Below are positions 40,984 through 50,564 of a stretch of DNA of 63,742 bases, one piece after another. Location of the stretch: the NCBI GenBank assembly GCA_017939795.1, contig JAGBAA010000012.1, positions 1 through 63,742 of the forward strand, in the 5' to 3' direction. A model generated the notes under the pieces. That model made no database searches. It was not told the origin of the DNA and was given only the letters and a program-made list of their open reading frames with translations. Source of the DNA: Thermoguttaceae bacterium. GTDB taxonomy: Bacteria > Planctomycetota > Planctomycetia > Pirellulales > Thermoguttaceae. The translations under genes and the position numbers were made by a program. How positions within the stretch are numbered: position 1 is the stretch's first letter; each line of letters starts with the position of its first letter.

Positions 40984-43155
40984 TCACTGCTTCCGCAAAG
41001 GGTTCACGATCTCCGGCTCACGATCTCCGTAAAGTCGGAGCACGGCATCCCGAAGCGCGATGCCGCGTTCAAGCTCCTCCGGATCTTCGGAAGCAAGGAG
41101 CTGCTGAATATGCACGACTTCCTGCCGCAGGATCGTTCTCCGCTCCTCCTGCTCATTTTGAAAGTCTTTCCGGATCTTCACGATTTGCCGCTTTGCCAGT
41201 TCCAGAAATCGGGCGTTTTTTGCATTCTGTTCAGACGCATTGGGAGAATTTTCCGCCAGACTTTTGCAAACGGCAGAATAAAACGTGACGAAATCCTCCA
41301 GATTCTGAAGCATCAGCTCCGGATGCGTGTGCGGGTCCTGTACTGCATTGAAATAGTCGCGCTCAATAGGAGAAACTGCCTGAAATCTCCGGGAGTGGAT
41401 CCTGCGGAGAAGATCGCGTTCCAGCTGACGAAGCTCGATCTCGTTTTGGATCTCTTCGACCTCTGCTTTTCTTGGATCTTTTGCGTAAAAATAGAGAAAC
41501 GTTTCCGTCTCTTTCTTCAAACTTTCCGAAAGAACGCCTTTTTCCTCACGAAATTCGGTCTGGATCCGCGAGTAGAGCGTATCTGCGTCTGCCGGACACA
41601 TCCACCATCGAATCAAAAGTGCTGCCCCCAAACAGCTGATTCCAAGCAGGATCAGGACCATCAGCAGGCCGCCCCACGGTGATTCCTGCCGGATCGGACT
41701 GGAAAGCTCTTCCTTTTCTTCAAGAAAGAAGTTTCGGGACGGAACCGCACCATTCTTTTCCGAAATTTTCTGCGATTCCTGCAGACCCTGTGGCCCGCAT
41801 TCAGGATGGCTGACGCAAAAAATCTCCGTTCCCTCTTCGCTCGGATGAACGTTCCCGGATGGCTCCGAACCTGGCGGACATTCCAAGGAATGGGGAATAT
41901 TTTCCGGAGATTTGTGGGCCCAGGAATCATCCGAAACGCCGGAATTTACCGAAACGCCGGAAAAACCTACATTTGGAGAGGCTGACGGATAAACGGAGCG
42001 AAAAAGATCCATCTGCGGTACTGCGGGATTTGGCGGGACGGCTTCCGATGACGGGCTGGACAATTCCCCGGAAGGGGGAAATGCATCCTGCGCAGACCGT
42101 TCAAAATCATGAAACCAGCTCGACTGGGCATGATCCTCCGTAAAGGAGACTGCCGGAACTGCATCGGATCCCTGTACCGCATCGGAATCGGAAGCCGGAC
42201 CGGAAACGGGTCCTGTACTGTTTCCATCTGCCAGACTGCGCAATTTTTGCTGGAGAACTGCCGTTGAAAGCGGCACAGGCTGCGGAATTTCTTCCGGGGA
42301 AATAGATCCCTGATGCTCCGATGAAACGTTCAATTCCATGCGGACGGCCTCCAGGATGCGAAGAACAAAGTATGCATTTTTAGGACGGCGTTCGGGAGAT
42401 TTCTCCAGCAGTTTGCCGATGAGTTCATCAAACTCGACCGGGATGTCGATCCCCAGCTGACTCGGACGCAAAACGGAGACCGAAGAATGCTGGTGAAGAA
42501 GTTCCGCAAGCGATTTGGCCATAAACGGCGGAGTTCCGGTCAATAGTGCAGTCAGGACTGCCCCCAGACTGAAAAGATCCGTTCGGGTCGTGGTCGGCTG
42601 GGCAGACGCCTGCTCCGGCGCCATGTAGTTCAGCGTCCCGACGACACTCCCGGCCATCGTGAGTTTTCCGGAACCAAAAAGTGCCGCGATACCGAAATCC
42701 GTCAGCTTCACTCTGCCGTCATGCGTAAGGAGAAGATTTGCCGGTTTCAGATCCCGGTGAATGATGCCGTGCGCATGTGCACAATGAAGCGCAGATGCCG
42801 TCTGGATCCCGATCTCAAGCGTTTCCTGCCAGGTAAACCGCCGACCGGACCGCAGTTCCTCCTCCAAAGAACGCCCTTCCGCCAACTCCATCACGTAGTA
42901 GAACGTCCCATCTTCCTGACCAAACCCCAAAAGCCGCACAATGTTGGGATGGTGAAGTTGACGGAGCGCCTCGATCTCCTGCTCAAAGCGGTTCCGGAAA
43001 TTTTCGTCTTCAGCAAGCGGCGCAGCCAGCATCTTGACTGCGGCACTCTGGCCGGTCTCTCGATGCACTCCGCGAAAAACGGTCCCCATACCGCCGCGTC
43101 CGATCCGGGACGTGACGGTAAACGGACCAAAACTGGAAGGATACGGCACCGCCAT
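40984..43155 (-). CDS. Membrane-anchored Ser/Thr protein kinase
   Basis: The protein has 723 residues. The kinase domain spans about 11-270: glycine loop IGRGGMGTVF, ATP lysine K41, catalytic HRD 133-135 (HRDLKPAN), DFG 153-155, and GTLNYMAPEQ. All key residues are present. A proline- and serine-rich linker of about 220 residues follows. One membrane helix (GGLLMVLILLGISCLGAALLI) then anchors the protein, and a charged, probably coiled-coil C-terminal part of about 190 residues lies outside. The substrate is unknown. It lies downstream of secA on the same strand with a 153-bp gap containing two near-copies of a GGAAATGTTGGG motif. Confidence 0.92.
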   Translation of the reverse strand: MAVPYPSSFGPFTVTSRIGRGGMGTVFRGVHRETGQSAAVKMLAAPLAEDENFRNRFEQEIEALRQLHHPNIVRLLGFGQEDGTFYYVMELAEGRSLEEELRSGRRFTWQETLEIGIQTASALHCAHAHGIIHRDLKPANLLLTHDGRVKLTDFGIAALFGSGKLTMAGSVVGTLNYMAPEQASAQPTTTRTDLFSLGAVLTALLTGTPPFMAKSLAELLHQHSSVSVLRPSQLGIDIPVEFDELIGKLLEKSPERRPKNAYFVLRILEAVRMELNVSSEHQGSISPEEIPQPVPLSTAVLQQKLRSLADGNSTGPVSGPASDSDAVQGSDAVPAVSFTEDHAQSSWFHDFERSAQDAFPPSGELSSPSSEAVPPNPAVPQMDLFRSVYPSASPNVGFSGVSVNSGVSDDSWAHKSPENIPHSLECPPGSEPSGNVHPSEEGTEIFCVSHPECGPQGLQESQKISEKNGAVPSRNFFLEEKEELSSPIRQESPWGGLLMVLILLGISCLGAALLIRWWMCPADADTLYSRIQTEFREEKGVLSESLKKETETFLYFYAKDPRKAEVEEIQNEIELRQLERDLLRRIHSRRFQAVSPIERDYFNAVQDPHTHPELMLQNLEDFVTFYSAVCKSLAENSPNASEQNAKNARFLELAKRQIVKIRKDFQNEQEERRTILRQEVVHIQQLLASEDPEELERGIALRDAVLRLYGDREPEIVNPLRKQ

Positions 43156-43308
43156 GAAGGACTACCTCTTTCTGCGTGAAGGAAATGTTGGGGAAAGGAA
43201 AAATGTTGGGAAAAGGAAAATACATGATCGTTTGGATCGTTTCTCGGTTTGAGGGGATCCTGTCTCCTGCGTTTAACCGTTGGCTTCGGCCCGTGTTCGG
43301 TATTCCGG

Positions 43309-45273
43309 TCAGTTCGTGGAGTCGAGGTACGGATCCTGCCCCATTTCGCGCTGTAGCTTCTTGCGCTGCTTCTCGAAGTACATCAGGGCTTTTCGCTGGC
43401 GGAAATGTTTGCGTTCCACTTTTCGCTGGGCGCGCCGAAATGTACTCGCGAGAGAATCAAAACGCTGTACGGTCTCTTCACCGCGTTTTTTGAGACGCTC
43501 CGACTTTTTGGGACCAAATCCGGTCAGCAAAAGTTCATCATCCAGCGAAAGATACTGCCGAAAGGAACCGGGGTCTCCCTGACGGCCGCAGCGTCCAATG
43601 AGCTGACGGTCGATTCGCGCCGATTCGTGCATTTCGGTGCAGATGACGTGAAGTCCGCCGAGTTCTTCCACCTCAGGAGAGAGCCGAATGTCCGTTCCGC
43701 GCCCCGCCATGTTCGTGGAGACCGTGACTTTGCCGCGCTGGCCGGCCTTCGCGACGATCTCGGCTTCTTCTTCTACATGGTATGCATTGAGGATCTGGTA
43801 GTCGATGTTCTTCTCGTCCAGAAGCCGGGCGAGGATCAACGATTTGTCGATGGACCGCGTGCCGATAAGGACGGGACGCCCGGTCGCGTTCAGGTCCGCG
43901 ATCTCGTTCACGATGGCGCGGTATTTCGCGTCAGAATTCCCATAGACCTGCGTTGGAAGCTGGATGCGGCGCGGCGGTTTGTTTGTGGGGATCGGCACGA
44001 AATTGCACTGGTAGATCTTCTTCAGTTCCTGACGGCTCGCGGCGGCCGTTCCGGTCATTCCGGCTACGTTTTCAAACCGGAGGAAAAAGTCCTGGATCGT
44101 GATTCGGGCAGCCTGTCCCGTCGCGACCGTGACTTCCAGTCCCTCTTTGGCCTCGATCGCCTGATGGATCCCGTCTCGCCATTTACGTCCCTCGGAAAGA
44201 CGGCCGGTGAACTCATCCACGATGACGATCTCATTATCCCGAACGACATACTGTCGGTCCAGATGGAATTCACGCTGGACCTTGATGGCCCGTTCCGTGA
44301 ATGTGTAGAGGTCAAACATTCCGACGGAATCCAGGATCGGCGGTTTCTCGATCATGCGGACCTTGGCGCGCCCCTTGCGGGTCAATTCGACGGATTTTTT
44401 CTCTTCGTCCCACTCGTAGTCGTCGTCCTGCTCGAAATCGAGCGCGTGCTCGGCACACCAGCAGTACGTCGCGACTTCGATCTTCTCTGCCTCACCCGGC
44501 ACTGCACTGATGATCAGCGGTGTGCGCGCCTCGTCGATGAGGATGCTGTCCGCTTCGTCTACCAGCGCAAAAAAGGGATCTCTCTGGACCGGTTTGTCTC
44601 CCCCGCCGCTGAGATTCATTCCCTGATTCAGCATCGCGCCGATCAGGTCGTTCTGTCCTTCCTTGATCTTTCGCAGAAGAAGCCGGTCGCGCAGAAAATC
44701 GAAACCGAACTCATTCGCCGTCCCGTACGTAATGTCGCACGCATAGGCTTTTGCCCGTTCCGGGGTCTGCATCTGGGACTGAATGACCCCGACGTCCATC
44801 CCGACTGCGCGGTAGACCGGCGCCATCAGGTCGGCGTCGCGTTTCGCCAGGTAGTCGTTTACCGTCGCGAGAATGGCTCCGCGTCCCGCCAGTGCATAGA
44901 GAAACATCGGGGCTGTGGCGGTCAGTGTCTTTCCTTCTCCGGTCTGCATTTCGACGATGGAACGGTGGAAAATCGCGATCCCGCCGAGCAGCTGAACATC
45001 ATAGTGGCGCATTCCCTTCGTTCTGCGGGCGGCTTCGCGCACCAGCGCAAAAGCCTCCGGAAGGATCCTCGCCAATGGTTCACCGCTGCGTGCGCGATGC
45101 CGGAGGGAAAGGCCTTCCTTTCGGATCTGCTCATCCGTAAATTTTAAGAATTTCGGCTCAAGCCCATTGATTACCGTCAGCGTCTGGTACCAGCGCGACA
45201 GTTTCCCTTTCGTCGACACGACGTCGATAGTACCGCGGATCTTACCCCAAGTTCCTTTTGAAACGCCCTGCAT
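43309..45273 (-). CDS. secA: SecA-type translocase ATPase, short form
   Basis: SecA drives unfolded preproteins through SecYEG with ATP. This copy has 654 residues, against about 850-900 in the usual protein. Walker A is QTGEGKT (110-116), Walker B is VDEADSILID, and later motifs include GMTGTA, LIGTRSIDKS, TNMAGRGTDI and IDRQLIGRCGRQGDPG. The pre-protein binding domain is short and the C-terminal wing, scaffold extension and zinc tail are missing: the protein ends soon after the second ATP-binding domain. It is likely a second, specialised SecA. AGGGAG precedes the ATG. Confidence 0.88.
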   Translation of the reverse strand: MQGVSKGTWGKIRGTIDVVSTKGKLSRWYQTLTVINGLEPKFLKFTDEQIRKEGLSLRHRARSGEPLARILPEAFALVREAARRTKGMRHYDVQLLGGIAIFHRSIVEMQTGEGKTLTATAPMFLYALAGRGAILATVNDYLAKRDADLMAPVYRAVGMDVGVIQSQMQTPERAKAYACDITYGTANEFGFDFLRDRLLLRKIKEGQNDLIGAMLNQGMNLSGGGDKPVQRDPFFALVDEADSILIDEARTPLIISAVPGEAEKIEVATYCWCAEHALDFEQDDDYEWDEEKKSVELTRKGRAKVRMIEKPPILDSVGMFDLYTFTERAIKVQREFHLDRQYVVRDNEIVIVDEFTGRLSEGRKWRDGIHQAIEAKEGLEVTVATGQAARITIQDFFLRFENVAGMTGTAAASRQELKKIYQCNFVPIPTNKPPRRIQLPTQVYGNSDAKYRAIVNEIADLNATGRPVLIGTRSIDKSLILARLLDEKNIDYQILNAYHVEEEAEIVAKAGQRGKVTVSTNMAGRGTDIRLSPEVEELGGLHVICTEMHESARIDRQLIGRCGRQGDPGSFRQYLSLDDELLLTGFGPKKSERLKKRGEETVQRFDSLASTFRRAQRKVERKHFRQRKALMYFEKQRKKLQREMGQDPYLDSTN

Positions 45274-45346
45274 TTTATCTCCCTGAAATTTTGATCCGGA
45301 AGACCTGCACTACGGCAGATCAACTGCCGCAGTTTTGGTCCCAGAC

Positions 45347-48300
45347 CTACTTTTTAAATTCGATCGTCCCGATCGTGTACTTTTCTCTTTCATCGGCAGA
45401 ATCCGGATCCAGTTTGAGCTGGAACGTCAGCGATTCCCGCTTCTGGTTCTTTCGCGCGAAATTCGTGAAGACGTCAGCCTGGATCGTGACGGCTCCCAGG
45501 ATCTTTGCGGAGGAGGAAGAGTAAAAGTGCGCCAGGATCTCATATTTTCCTTTGAGCGCACGCCGGATCCGGTACTCTTCCGGACCATACCCGCTCGTGA
45601 AGTCTGCGCTGATCTGCCCGCCGTTTGCCGAAGCCGGATGAGAGTACCCCACTTTTTCACCTCCCGGTTCCGTCACCCAGAGGTCGATGTCCGTGTCGTT
45701 TCCTGACCACGTCAGCACGATGCGGATGTCCATATCGACCGAGCCGATCAGTTTTTCACTCAGCGGGATCTCCGTCACTCCGGCTTTCCGTGCGAGCGGG
45801 ATCAGGGCGTTTGCCTCTTCCAGGCCGAAAAGCTCGATTTTCGGGAATCGCGACTCCCAGTCATTAAAATCCCGGCCGTAAATCAGCGTGGCGTAATGCT
45901 GAAGAGCTTCCGTGAAGTCCGACTTGGCATTTTCCGGGTACTTTTCCGCACGCCGGGTCAGCGCGATGGCAAGATCCCGGTAGGACTGCGGCTCTTCCGG
46001 CCGGATCTCGAGCACTTTTCGGAAGACCGGGACCGCATCCTCCGGATTTTCGTACTGGAGAAGACGATTCCCAAGAACGCGCAGAAGTTCCTGATTCTCC
46101 AGCTCCATTTCTGCAAGATTGGAGAGGACCCGGAGTGCCAGTTTTGCGTTCTTTCGCTCCCGGAAAAATTCCGCACATTCAAGGAAAAACGCCGGCGACT
46201 GCGCGAATTCCCCGCGCTGCGCGAGGTAGACCGCATACGGATCCTGCGCTTCAGCCATTCGTTTCAGGTACGGCGAGTCGGGATTCCAGGGCTGAATCTC
46301 GACAGAAGCCGTTCGGGAAACCTCTGTGTCTGCGGGAGAATCGTTTTCCGAAACCGCCATGCCCGGTGCGGGAGCGGCATCTTCTGAAACCTCCTCTTCA
46401 CACTCTTCCTCAAGAACTTCCTCATCAGATACCGCGAGATCTTCATCTGCCGTTGGCGGAGCCATTGCCGGGGCGATGTCCTGTTCCGGAACAGAACGCC
46501 GACCGCCTGCGCGGAACTCTTCATCGTCCTCTTCCGGGTCGTTTTGGAACCAGCGGAGGAACTTCTGAATCTGGAAATTCTTTCCGCGCCATTCCTTGTA
46601 TTCGCTCCAAAGATCTTCAACGTACTGGATCCGGTCTGCTTTGCGTTCCTCAAAAGACTTCCGGATCTCATCGTTCTGCTGTGCGCGGATCCGGAAGAAT
46701 TCCTGACGCATTTCGGTCAGGGATTCCGGCGGTGCGATGTCGTGTTGGAGGTACTGCTCGAGCGATTCCAGCACGATGAGCGACGTTTCGGGCGTCGCGA
46801 GCGAAAATTCGTGCCCCAGATCCTTTACCGCCTCCCGATCAACGCCGGGCATCAGGAGAAGAGCTTCCAGTTTCCGCTGACCGAAAAGCGTACGGAGCGA
46901 CTCGCCGGCCGGTGCGTTTTCGCAGGAAACGGCAGTTCGAGTCTCCTCGCCGATCTGAATTTCCACGTTTGCGGAACGGGTCCGCCCCACGAAAAGAGTG
47001 GGCACATGGTTTTCTTCGGAATTTCCAGAGACCATAAATTTCGGGAAGATCTCGCCGTCCGAGACCTGGACCGGGCGCGGAGCTTCATTTTGGAGCGTCC
47101 GCATGACCTGCCGGACCGCCTGATCGACTGAGAGTTTTTCCAGATTCAGGAAATCGCCGGCGTGATTCTGCGCAAGCCGTTTCAGCGTCACGGCATCCAG
47201 CGCGTTTCCAGACGCAAACGTGAAGAGCCGTCCCGGATGTTCCGCGTTCTCCGATTCATGCCAGTTCGCGAAACCATCCGAGAAAAGGAACGAAACGGAA
47301 TCCATTCCTTCCGGCGCAAATTCTGCGAGCTGCGAAAGATCGGTCGCGCCGTCGCACGGCAGGGACGTGAGCGTTTTTTCAAGCTCCGCCGCCTTCACCG
47401 TCCGGATCTCTTCCGGCTCAATGGAATTCCGGACCGGGACCAGACGCACTGCGTCGATCTTCGTTTCCTGAAGCCACGCCTGAAGAAACGCGAGTTCCTT
47501 TTTCTGCGATCCCGCAAACCCCGTCGTTGACCGGGAACCGGAGCAGTCCCAGAAGACCGTCACGGAGTTGGGGAGCCGGGAAACGCCGGCCGATGCGGCA
47601 TTCACGGCTTCTTTTTCAGCGGAAGGTCCCGGAGTTTTGGGAGAGTCCTTCACCGCAGACGGTTCCTTCACCGCGGCCGCGTAGTACGTGAAACCGTCCG
47701 CCGACTTTTCCGTCCAGATCTCGGGACCAGCGAGCGGGACAGCGAGAACGATCTCCTGCTGAGTCTGAAAATTTAGCGCATCCGCGTCGCCGAGCAGACT
47801 GCCTTCCCATGGCTCGAAAGTCAGCTCGCTGATCTCTCCCGCGAGTTTTCTGGGTGCGTATTTTTGAACGAGTTCTTCCGAAAGAGCAGCGTCCTGATCC
47901 GCTTTTTCCATCACTTCGGGGCTTTCCGGCAAAAAAGACCGCCAGATGAATTCAAAATATTTTGCCGGTTTTTTCAGAGTCAGCGGGAGACGCCAGATCC
48001 CCTCGCCGGGCTTTTCGCCAGGTTCCAGGACGGAAACGAATTCGATCCGGATCGTGCGCTTTCCAAAAGCCGGGACCGGATAAATGCGCGTCTTGAACTG
48101 ATTTCCGCGCTGAACTTCGACCAGAGCCGGGTCCACGTTCCGCCGGATCTCGGACTCGAGCGCAACGCGGGCCTTTTCTTTCGTGACGGCCGACGCATCG
48201 ACCATGACGCCGTTGATGTCGAGCGCGTAACCGGAGACCGTCACCCCTTCCGGAAGCGGAAATTCCAGCGTCTCCTCCATGTCCGTATCGTTCGGATTCT

Positions 48301-48607
48301 TGAACGTGATCGTCGTGACCGTACGGCAGATTCGCCCGCGATGTTCGACGCGGACCGAGTATTCCTTGATCTGGATCGGTTCCTGTGGACCAGAGGGTAC
48401 GATGACGCCGGGGTCGATGACCTCCTCATGGCTGCGTGTTGGTTTGGCAGGGCGCGGAACCGGTTCTGGAATGACTTCCGCGGTCGGAACTTCAGCGGGA
48501 TCCAATGGGGCACGATCCGGAGTTTGTGCCGAAAGGCCCGTGGGGAAAAAATACCCAATCGCCGTGAATACCATCAAAAAAACGGGGAAATAGAAAAAAA
48601 GTCTCAT
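45347..48607 (-). CDS. Secreted VIT-VWA-TPR-DUF2135 protein
   Basis: From the ATG at 48605-48607 (AGGAGG upstream) the protein has 1086 residues with a signal peptide (ending GLSAQT). A vault protein inter-alpha-trypsin (VIT) domain covers about 85-210 (EYSVRVEHRGRICRTVTTITF, LEFPLPEGVTVSGYALDINGV). A von Willebrand A-like region follows (VTVFWDCSGSRS). An acidic stretch comes next (DEEVLEEECEEEVSED), then tetratricopeptide-like helices, and a DUF2135/YfaP beta domain at the end (VLTWSGNDTDIDLWVTEPGG). It is probably a large periplasmic or surface adhesion or scaffold protein. The function is unknown. Confidence 0.88.
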   Translation of the reverse strand: MRLFFYFPVFLMVFTAIGYFFPTGLSAQTPDRAPLDPAEVPTAEVIPEPVPRPAKPTRSHEEVIDPGVIVPSGPQEPIQIKEYSVRVEHRGRICRTVTTITFKNPNDTDMEETLEFPLPEGVTVSGYALDINGVMVDASAVTKEKARVALESEIRRNVDPALVEVQRGNQFKTRIYPVPAFGKRTIRIEFVSVLEPGEKPGEGIWRLPLTLKKPAKYFEFIWRSFLPESPEVMEKADQDAALSEELVQKYAPRKLAGEISELTFEPWEGSLLGDADALNFQTQQEIVLAVPLAGPEIWTEKSADGFTYYAAAVKEPSAVKDSPKTPGPSAEKEAVNAASAGVSRLPNSVTVFWDCSGSRSTTGFAGSQKKELAFLQAWLQETKIDAVRLVPVRNSIEPEEIRTVKAAELEKTLTSLPCDGATDLSQLAEFAPEGMDSVSFLFSDGFANWHESENAEHPGRLFTFASGNALDAVTLKRLAQNHAGDFLNLEKLSVDQAVRQVMRTLQNEAPRPVQVSDGEIFPKFMVSGNSEENHVPTLFVGRTRSANVEIQIGEETRTAVSCENAPAGESLRTLFGQRKLEALLLMPGVDREAVKDLGHEFSLATPETSLIVLESLEQYLQHDIAPPESLTEMRQEFFRIRAQQNDEIRKSFEERKADRIQYVEDLWSEYKEWRGKNFQIQKFLRWFQNDPEEDDEEFRAGGRRSVPEQDIAPAMAPPTADEDLAVSDEEVLEEECEEEVSEDAAPAPGMAVSENDSPADTEVSRTASVEIQPWNPDSPYLKRMAEAQDPYAVYLAQRGEFAQSPAFFLECAEFFRERKNAKLALRVLSNLAEMELENQELLRVLGNRLLQYENPEDAVPVFRKVLEIRPEEPQSYRDLAIALTRRAEKYPENAKSDFTEALQHYATLIYGRDFNDWESRFPKIELFGLEEANALIPLARKAGVTEIPLSEKLIGSVDMDIRIVLTWSGNDTDIDLWVTEPGGEKVGYSHPASANGGQISADFTSGYGPEEYRIRRALKGKYEILAHFYSSSSAKILGAVTIQADVFTNFARKNQKRESLTFQLKLDPDSADEREKYTIGTIEFKK

Positions 48608-48756
48608 CGAAAACCTCCTGGAGGATAGTCCGTAAATGCGTTTGGCAAAATTTTCAACACACGGATGAAAATCTGGGATCGGGAAAATTTGAATGTGCAT
48701 GGGGAAAGGTCTTCCGGACCGAATGCGTCGGCCCGGAAATTTTCAGTTCCCTTCAT

Positions 48757-50223
48757 TTATTCCGCACTGCGGGCGCATGGCGACTTCAGCTGTTTCAGAC
48801 GCAGTGCTTCGGTCATCTGCCGGTAGTCGCGGTCCAGCGGATAGCATCCGGACACCATGCCGTTTCTTGGAGCGGTCGTGCAGTCGCTGAAAGTTCGGCA
48901 GACCCGGCATCGATCCATCGGACGTCCTGCGAGTGAATCTGCGGCCATTTCTCCGTACGTCAGGACCATGCGTCCGAGGCCCACGCTGTCGATCCAGCCT
49001 GCGCGAACGACGGCCTGCGCCACGTGCGGAAGGTAGTCCTGGAAGTACGTGTACGCCGACCCGACCATTGGGAGGTTCGGAAACCGTTCCTTGAGCAGCC
49101 GCGCGTTGAAGATCTGGCGGCAGCATCCGAAGAGCGGGTCTTCCGGAGGATCGATCCTCGGCGGGATCTTCATCGAACCATCCGGCTGAAGGACCGCTTC
49201 GACCGCCGGAGTGAAGGACGGACGCTGTGCGTAGACAGAATAGTACGGCGACGCGGCCGTGACGTTCAGGACGTCGATCTTGATCTCCTCCGCCATGATG
49301 CGCACGATCTCAAGATCCTCTTCGCTCATGCAGTTCTGGACCGTGCCGAATTGCGCTTTCGTTTCCTCGCCGGGGATCGCGTCAAAGACGGAAAGACGCA
49401 CGCCGATGAGCATTCCGGGGCACTCCGTCCGGATCCCGTCCGCAACTTCCCGAAGAAAGCGCAGCCGATTCTCAAGCGGTCCACCGTATGGTCCGGGACG
49501 ATTTACGGCATGGAGAAGCTCGTGCGCGAGGTACCCGTGGCAGTGTTTCACATCTGCGAAATGGAATCCCGCTTTCCAGGCGCATTTCGCGACCTTCACG
49601 TAGTTTTCGATGATCTGGCGCAGGTCGGAGTCCGTCACGAGGTACGAGTCGTCCGTCGGGTCGATCTTCACCCGCGCGTCGAGCATCGGATGATGGTACG
49701 CGATCCGCGGCGTGTTGCGGTCCGCCCACGGTTTGCTGAACCGTCCGGAGTGTGTGAGCTGAAGTCCGACGAGGAACGTTTCGTTCGGATCTCGACCTTC
49801 GGTCTTCAGGTACTCGCGGTGTGCCTGCGTGACGGTCTCGAAAAGCTCGGAATACATCGTGTCGGCGTGCGCGTCATTATGGCAGAGCTGGCGCGGATTC
49901 GACCGTCCATCCTCCTGGACCGCACATGCTTCACCGCCCCAGACGAGAGCGGCTCCGCTTCTCCCGAATTTTTTCCATCGATTCAGGAGCAGTTCGGACG
50001 GCGTTCCGTCGTCGTTGGCGTCCCACCCTTCCATTGCCTGCGTGCACCAGCGGTTCGGCAGTGTGTACGGACCGATCTTCAGCGGCTGCGCCATCGGGGA
50101 TCCTTCTGCTTCCGAAAGGATCTTTTCATCAACGGGAAGTTCCAGACCAAGGGATCCCAGGTAGTTCACGAATTCTTCGCGGGTACGCAGTGCTCCGATC
50201 CGGCGATAGGCAGATCTTTCCAT
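48757..50223 (-). CDS. Old-yellow-enzyme-type NADH:flavin oxidoreductase
   Basis: The protein has 488 residues from the ATG at 50221-50223, which has AAAGGA upstream; another ATG 21 nt earlier lacks a site. The FMN barrel shows LPNRWCTQAMEG, LVWGGEACAV, GLQLTHSGRFSKP, the GFHFADVKHCHGYLAHELL active site and NRLRFLREVADGIR. The C-terminal part keeps a CRVC-x5-C cysteine group that in 2,4-dienoyl-CoA reductase relatives binds a 4Fe-4S cluster, but the usual second FAD/NAD domain is missing. It probably reduces an unsaturated carbonyl compound; the substrate is unknown. Confidence 0.85.
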   Translation of the reverse strand: MERSAYRRIGALRTREEFVNYLGSLGLELPVDEKILSEAEGSPMAQPLKIGPYTLPNRWCTQAMEGWDANDDGTPSELLLNRWKKFGRSGAALVWGGEACAVQEDGRSNPRQLCHNDAHADTMYSELFETVTQAHREYLKTEGRDPNETFLVGLQLTHSGRFSKPWADRNTPRIAYHHPMLDARVKIDPTDDSYLVTDSDLRQIIENYVKVAKCAWKAGFHFADVKHCHGYLAHELLHAVNRPGPYGGPLENRLRFLREVADGIRTECPGMLIGVRLSVFDAIPGEETKAQFGTVQNCMSEEDLEIVRIMAEEIKIDVLNVTAASPYYSVYAQRPSFTPAVEAVLQPDGSMKIPPRIDPPEDPLFGCCRQIFNARLLKERFPNLPMVGSAYTYFQDYLPHVAQAVVRAGWIDSVGLGRMVLTYGEMAADSLAGRPMDRCRVCRTFSDCTTAPRNGMVSGCYPLDRDYRQMTEALRLKQLKSPCARSAE

Positions 50224-50564
50224 GATTTTAGTGTCCTTTTTCATGTTTGGGCGTGAAATAAACCGTTTTTTCCAATTTCTCTATGATACTCCATTTTTGG
50301 TCAAAACACTACCCCCCCAAGACGGATTTTCTGCAAAAAAGACTAAAAAAACAGAAAAAAATAGAATCTCAGCCACTGAAAACAGAGAGACGCAGAAAAG
50401 GAGGGGACGCCTCCTGATACGAATTTCACGAAAAACACAGAAACTCACGCAAGGCTTAAAAAATATTTTTAAATGGCCATTTGCAGTTTTCGCATTTTTT
50501 TGAATTTTTCGTGCTCCCTTTCTGCGTCTTTCAGTGAACTTTTCTGTGTCTTCAGTGCTGAAAA
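50224..50564. repeat. Intergenic TEDTE-type repeat with inverted ends
   Basis: The 341-bp gap is largely one repeat element. Its two ends are inverted copies of the same text (CACTGAAAACAGAGAGACGCAG near 50373 in one direction, CTGCGTCTTTCAGTG with TCTGTGTCTTCAGTG near 50521-50563 in the other). The minus strand reads STEDTEKFTE in one frame, the trademark of this repeat in environmental genomes. It is not a gene. Confidence 0.7.

Noticed and set aside
43405..45147. Open frame of 580 codons opposite secA
   Set aside because: SecA motifs are complete on the minus strand; this is its antisense frame.
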